DNA of 8,128 bases from Comamonadaceae bacterium (lineage in GTDB: Bacteria; Pseudomonadota; Gammaproteobacteria; Burkholderiales; Burkholderiaceae_C). Positions 6,642-8,128 of the stretch are shown here, in pieces. The stretch spans positions 1 to 8,128 of the forward strand of contig CANIDW010000057.1 in assembly GCA_947466165.1 (NCBI GenBank). Direction: 5' to 3'. Each line of letters starts with the position of its first letter. Within the stretch, counting starts at the first letter, position 1. Position numbers and translations under genes: made by a program. The notes beneath the pieces are model-generated. The model was not told the DNA's origin. It searched no databases and saw nothing but the letters and a program-made list of their open reading frames with translations.

Positions 6642-6760
6642 GTTTCGCTCCTAAGCTTTGATGCCGGCAAAAAAGCCGGATTGTGTGTGAATGAGGGTGA
6701 TTCTAAGGCGCTTGTACGCCGCCACGCCGGCTAGCGGGTCTTTGTCAGGCCAGCGGCCCT
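6642..6760 (-). promoter_or_regulatory. Leader and possible promoter of tatABC
   Basis: The gap between the HIT-gene terminator and tatA contains TAGAAT (6705-6700), a plausible -10, but no good -35 at 16-18 bases, so the promoter is tentative. The leader that would follow can form a compact hairpin, CCGGC (6679-6675) with GCCGG (6668-6664), closing on a loop of six U, and then the TAGGAG ribosome-binding site at about 6653-6648. The hairpin has its T-run in the loop rather than after the stem, so it is not an ordinary terminator. Confidence 0.35.
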
Positions 6761-6797
6761 AAAAACCGGGCGTGATGGCCTTGTGGCCGGCGGTTTT
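6761..6797 (-). terminator. Candidate terminator of the his-HIT operon
   Basis: Overlapping the HIT-gene stop codon, the leftward transcript has AAAACCG (6797-6791) able to pair with CGGTTTT (6768-6762), enclosing a GGCC-ACAA-GGCC hairpin (6788-6777), and the outer arm ends in five T (6765-6761). The A-run/T-run flanks and GC core fit an intrinsic terminator. The symmetric flanks mean it could act on either strand. The enclosed single-stranded segment of eight bases weakens it somewhat. Confidence 0.45.
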
Positions 6798-7188
6798 AAC
6801 CGCGCAGCCAAGGCCGCGGACCGCCCATGACGTGGAAATGCAGGTGATGCACCTCCTGGCCACCCTCGACCCCGGTGTTGGTCACGACCCGAAAGCCGCC
6901 TTCCGGGTAGGGCCGGCAACCCTGCTCCAGCGCCAGCCTGGGCGCCAGGGCCATCATCCGCCCTATCAGTGCCTCGTGCTCAGGGCCAACTTGGGCCATC
7001 GAGTTGATGTGCATCTTGGGAATCATCAAAAAATGCACGGGTGCCCAAGGATTGATGTCGTGAAAAGCCAGTATCTGCTCGTCTTCATAAACCTTGCGAC
7101 TTGGAATCTGACCGGCTGCGATCTTGCAAAAAAGGCAGCTTGCAACAGCGCTACCGGCTGAAATGACGGGGGCATTTTTGTCGTTCAT
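6796..7188 (-). CDS. HIT-family (histidine triad) nucleotide hydrolase, Hint-like
   Basis: A 130-residue Hint-type HIT protein; such proteins hydrolyse adenosine 5'-phosphoramidates and related acyl-adenylates in the cytoplasm. The triad H115-L-H117-F-H119-V lies near the C-terminus, with H117 the expected nucleophile. The N-terminal SCLFCKI supplies a C18/C21 pair found in many bacterial HIT proteins that bind zinc, and AFHDINPWAPVHFLMIPK (about 41-58) is the usual core strand region. I prefer ATG at 7188 because AGGAGA lies five bases upstream and the family begins shortly before the CxxC; a longer start at 7230 would lie inside the preceding gene. It overlaps the preceding membrane-protein gene by 4 bases (ATGA), so translation is coupled. 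It is last in the his transcript, closed by a likely terminator. Confidence 0.93.
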   Translation of the reverse strand: MNDKNAPVISAGSAVASCLFCKIAAGQIPSRKVYEDEQILAFHDINPWAPVHFLMIPKMHINSMAQVGPEHEALIGRMMALAPRLALEQGCRPYPEGGFRVVTNTGVEGGQEVHHLHFHVMGGPRPWLRG

Positions 7189-7574
7189 GCGCTCTCCTGC
7201 ATGGGGGTAGGGGTCTGAGTCTGGGGCCAACGCTGGTCGTTAAAGCGCAACCAGCCCTTGAGGCAGCGGTACAAATACCACAGCCAAACCAGGGCATAAG
7301 CCAGTGCCCCGGGCAAGAAAAACACCAGCCACAAAGGCGACAACAGCACCAGCCAAAGCAGCGTCCACCAGAAGGTGGCGATCATGTAGCGGTGATGCGC
7401 CAGATACATGGGCTCGCTTTCATAGGCACGACGCAGGTAATTGATGATCAAGGCAACCAGAGCAAAAACCCCCGCACTGAACCAGGCCAAGGTGTGCAGG
7501 CCGTACAAAATATGCACGACCAGGCGGTCATTGCCGGTTTTGCCAGCGCTGTCTTTCAAATCGAAGTCGCCCAT
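7185..7574 (-). CDS. Small membrane protein, DUF4870-like
   Basis: A 129-residue protein of unknown function. It has a short polar N-terminus (1-17), a hydrophobic stretch at about 22-47, a polar loop with YESEPMYLAHHRY (51-63), a long Trp/Leu-rich hydrophobic stretch at about 66-104 that could be two helices, and a polar Pro/Gln/Thr tail. This resembles the DUF4870 family by topology and neighbourhood; the assignment is from memory of such loci, not a search. ATG at 7574 has AGGTG seven bases upstream; the longer frame to 7679 would overlap the hisE end. It starts 16 bases after hisE and overlaps the HIT gene by 4 bases, so it belongs to the histidine transcript. A direct part in histidine synthesis is not implied. 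Confidence 0.85.
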   Translation of the reverse strand: MGDFDLKDSAGKTGNDRLVVHILYGLHTLAWFSAGVFALVALIINYLRRAYESEPMYLAHHRYMIATFWWTLLWLVLLSPLWLVFFLPGALAYALVWLWYLYRCLKGWLRFNDQRWPQTQTPTPMQESA

Positions 7575-7590
7575 GGCCGGCACCTGCGTA

Positions 7591-7977
7591 TTATTTTTCT
7601 GCCGCTGCGCGCAACTGGGCCTTGCGCAAGGCTTTTTCTTCGATGCCGCTGGTGCCTTCGCGGCGCTCCAGCTCGGCAATCACGTCAGCCGGCTGCAAAC
7701 CGTAATAGGCCAAGGCAATCAGGCTGTGAAACCATAAATCGGCCACCTCACCCACCAGCTTGCCCTTTAACTCGGGTGTCGCGCCGCCACGGTCAATGTC
7801 TTTGGCCGCCATCACCGTTTCAGTGGCTTCTTCACCGATTTTTTTGAGAAAGGCGTCCGGCCCCTGGTCCAGCAAGCGGGCCACATAACTTTTGCCCGGG
7901 TCGCCGCCGTGGGCCACTTTCCGGCTTTCAATCACGAGCGCCAGGCGCGCCAGAGAGTCGTTGCTTGTGGTGGTCAT
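7591..7977 (-). CDS. hisE: Phosphoribosyl-ATP pyrophosphatase
   Basis: HisE removes pyrophosphate from phosphoribosyl-ATP to give phosphoribosyl-AMP, the second step of histidine biosynthesis, in the cytoplasm. At 128 residues it is a stand-alone HisE, not a HisIE fusion. It has the all-alpha MazG-like signature: E49, E50 and E53 in [13 protein letters not shown] (48-60), and E77 with D80 in [11 protein letters not shown] (76-86), the acidic residues expected to bind magnesium. The ATG at 7977 overlaps the hisI stop by 4 bases (ATGA) and has no evident Shine-Dalgarno, so translation is probably coupled to hisI. The order hisI-hisE matches the end of the his operon in many proteobacteria. Confidence 0.97.
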   Translation of the reverse strand: MTTTSNDSLARLALVIESRKVAHGGDPGKSYVARLLDQGPDAFLKKIGEEATETVMAAKDIDRGGATPELKGKLVGEVADLWFHSLIALAYYGLQPADVIAELERREGTSGIEEKALRKAQLRAAAEK

Positions 7978-8128
7978 TTTTTATAGATGGTTTGCGGGTC
8001 TTTGAGCACGGGCTCGGCCACACGCCATTGCCCGTTTTCATACCGGTGGAAAAAACAACTGTGCCGCCCCGTGTGGCAGGCAATGGCGGGACCGCTCTCC
8101 TGACCGAGCTGACTCACCTTGAGCAAGA
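7974..8128 (-). CDS. hisI: Phosphoribosyl-AMP cyclohydrolase (partial, C-terminus only)
   Basis: HisI opens the purine ring of phosphoribosyl-AMP, the third step of histidine synthesis. Only the last 50 or so codons are in the window; the gene enters from the right edge in frame (first full codon 8126-8124) and ends at TGA 7976-7974. The signature [19 protein letters not shown] is visible, supplying two of the three zinc-ligand cysteines of the family, followed by the typical ending [13 protein letters not shown]. The third cysteine and the magnesium-binding aspartates would lie beyond the edge. It overlaps hisE by 4 bases, so the two enzymes for consecutive steps are separate but coupled. 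The stop right after the typical HisI end shows there is no HisIE fusion. Confidence 0.95.
   Translation of the reverse strand, partial: LLKVSQLGQESGPAIACHTGRHSCFFHRYENGQWRVAEPVLKDPQTIYKK

Noticed and set aside
6664..6679. Hairpin before tatA as an intrinsic terminator
   Set aside because: The T-run is in the loop, not after the 3' arm, so the termination signal is missing; a better candidate lies at 6761-6797.
1..8128. Mobile elements, CRISPR arrays, tRNA/rRNA genes, defence or toxin systems
   Set aside because: No transposase or integrase motifs, direct repeats, spacer arrays or RNA gene folds were seen; coding sequence of conserved housekeeping genes fills nearly all of the window.

Overview
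The window reads as a core chromosomal segment of a betaproteobacterium, order Burkholderiales and most likely family Comamonadaceae. This rests on protein character (a PVWY-type cytochrome b, a long basic TatB tail, a DUF4870-like gene between hisE and a HIT gene), on the gene neighbourhood his - HIT - tatABC - DegS-like protease - nif3 - petABC, and on GC-rich coding sequence. It carries no insertion sequence, phage, CRISPR array, toxin-antitoxin, tRNA or rRNA that I can see. The genus is not resolved.

Layout from left to right. Positions 1-1740 hold the start of the cytochrome bc1 operon on the minus strand: petA (Rieske protein), then petB (cytochrome b), which runs off the left edge; petC is expected beyond it. 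Positions 1825-3687, also minus strand, hold a nif3-family metal protein followed 3 bases later by a pdxA-type dehydrogenase. At 3821-4966, on the plus strand and divergent from nif3, is a membrane-anchored single-PDZ DegS/AlgW-like serine protease, the only plus-strand gene. It converges on a minus-strand tatA-tatB-tatC operon (6641 down to 5003). Positions 6796-8128, minus strand, are the tail of the histidine operon: hisI (partial), hisE, a small membrane protein, and a HIT-family hydrolase, closed by a probable terminator.

How the genes fit together. TatABC exports folded proteins carrying twin-arginine-type signals, and the Rieske protein is a classic Tat client whose bc1 complex is encoded a few kilobases away. 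The protease is of the type that acts in the periplasm in envelope stress signalling. HisI and HisE do consecutive early steps of histidine synthesis. PdxA belongs to vitamin B6 synthesis, or to a related sugar-acid pathway if it is a PdxA2 paralogue.

I found no undescribed multi-gene system. The points worth a second look are local: pdxA placed between nif3 and petA, a KR rather than RR Tat signal on the Rieske protein, the Qo motif and haem-ligand spacing of cytochrome b, and several hairpins or dyads in the short intergenic gaps.
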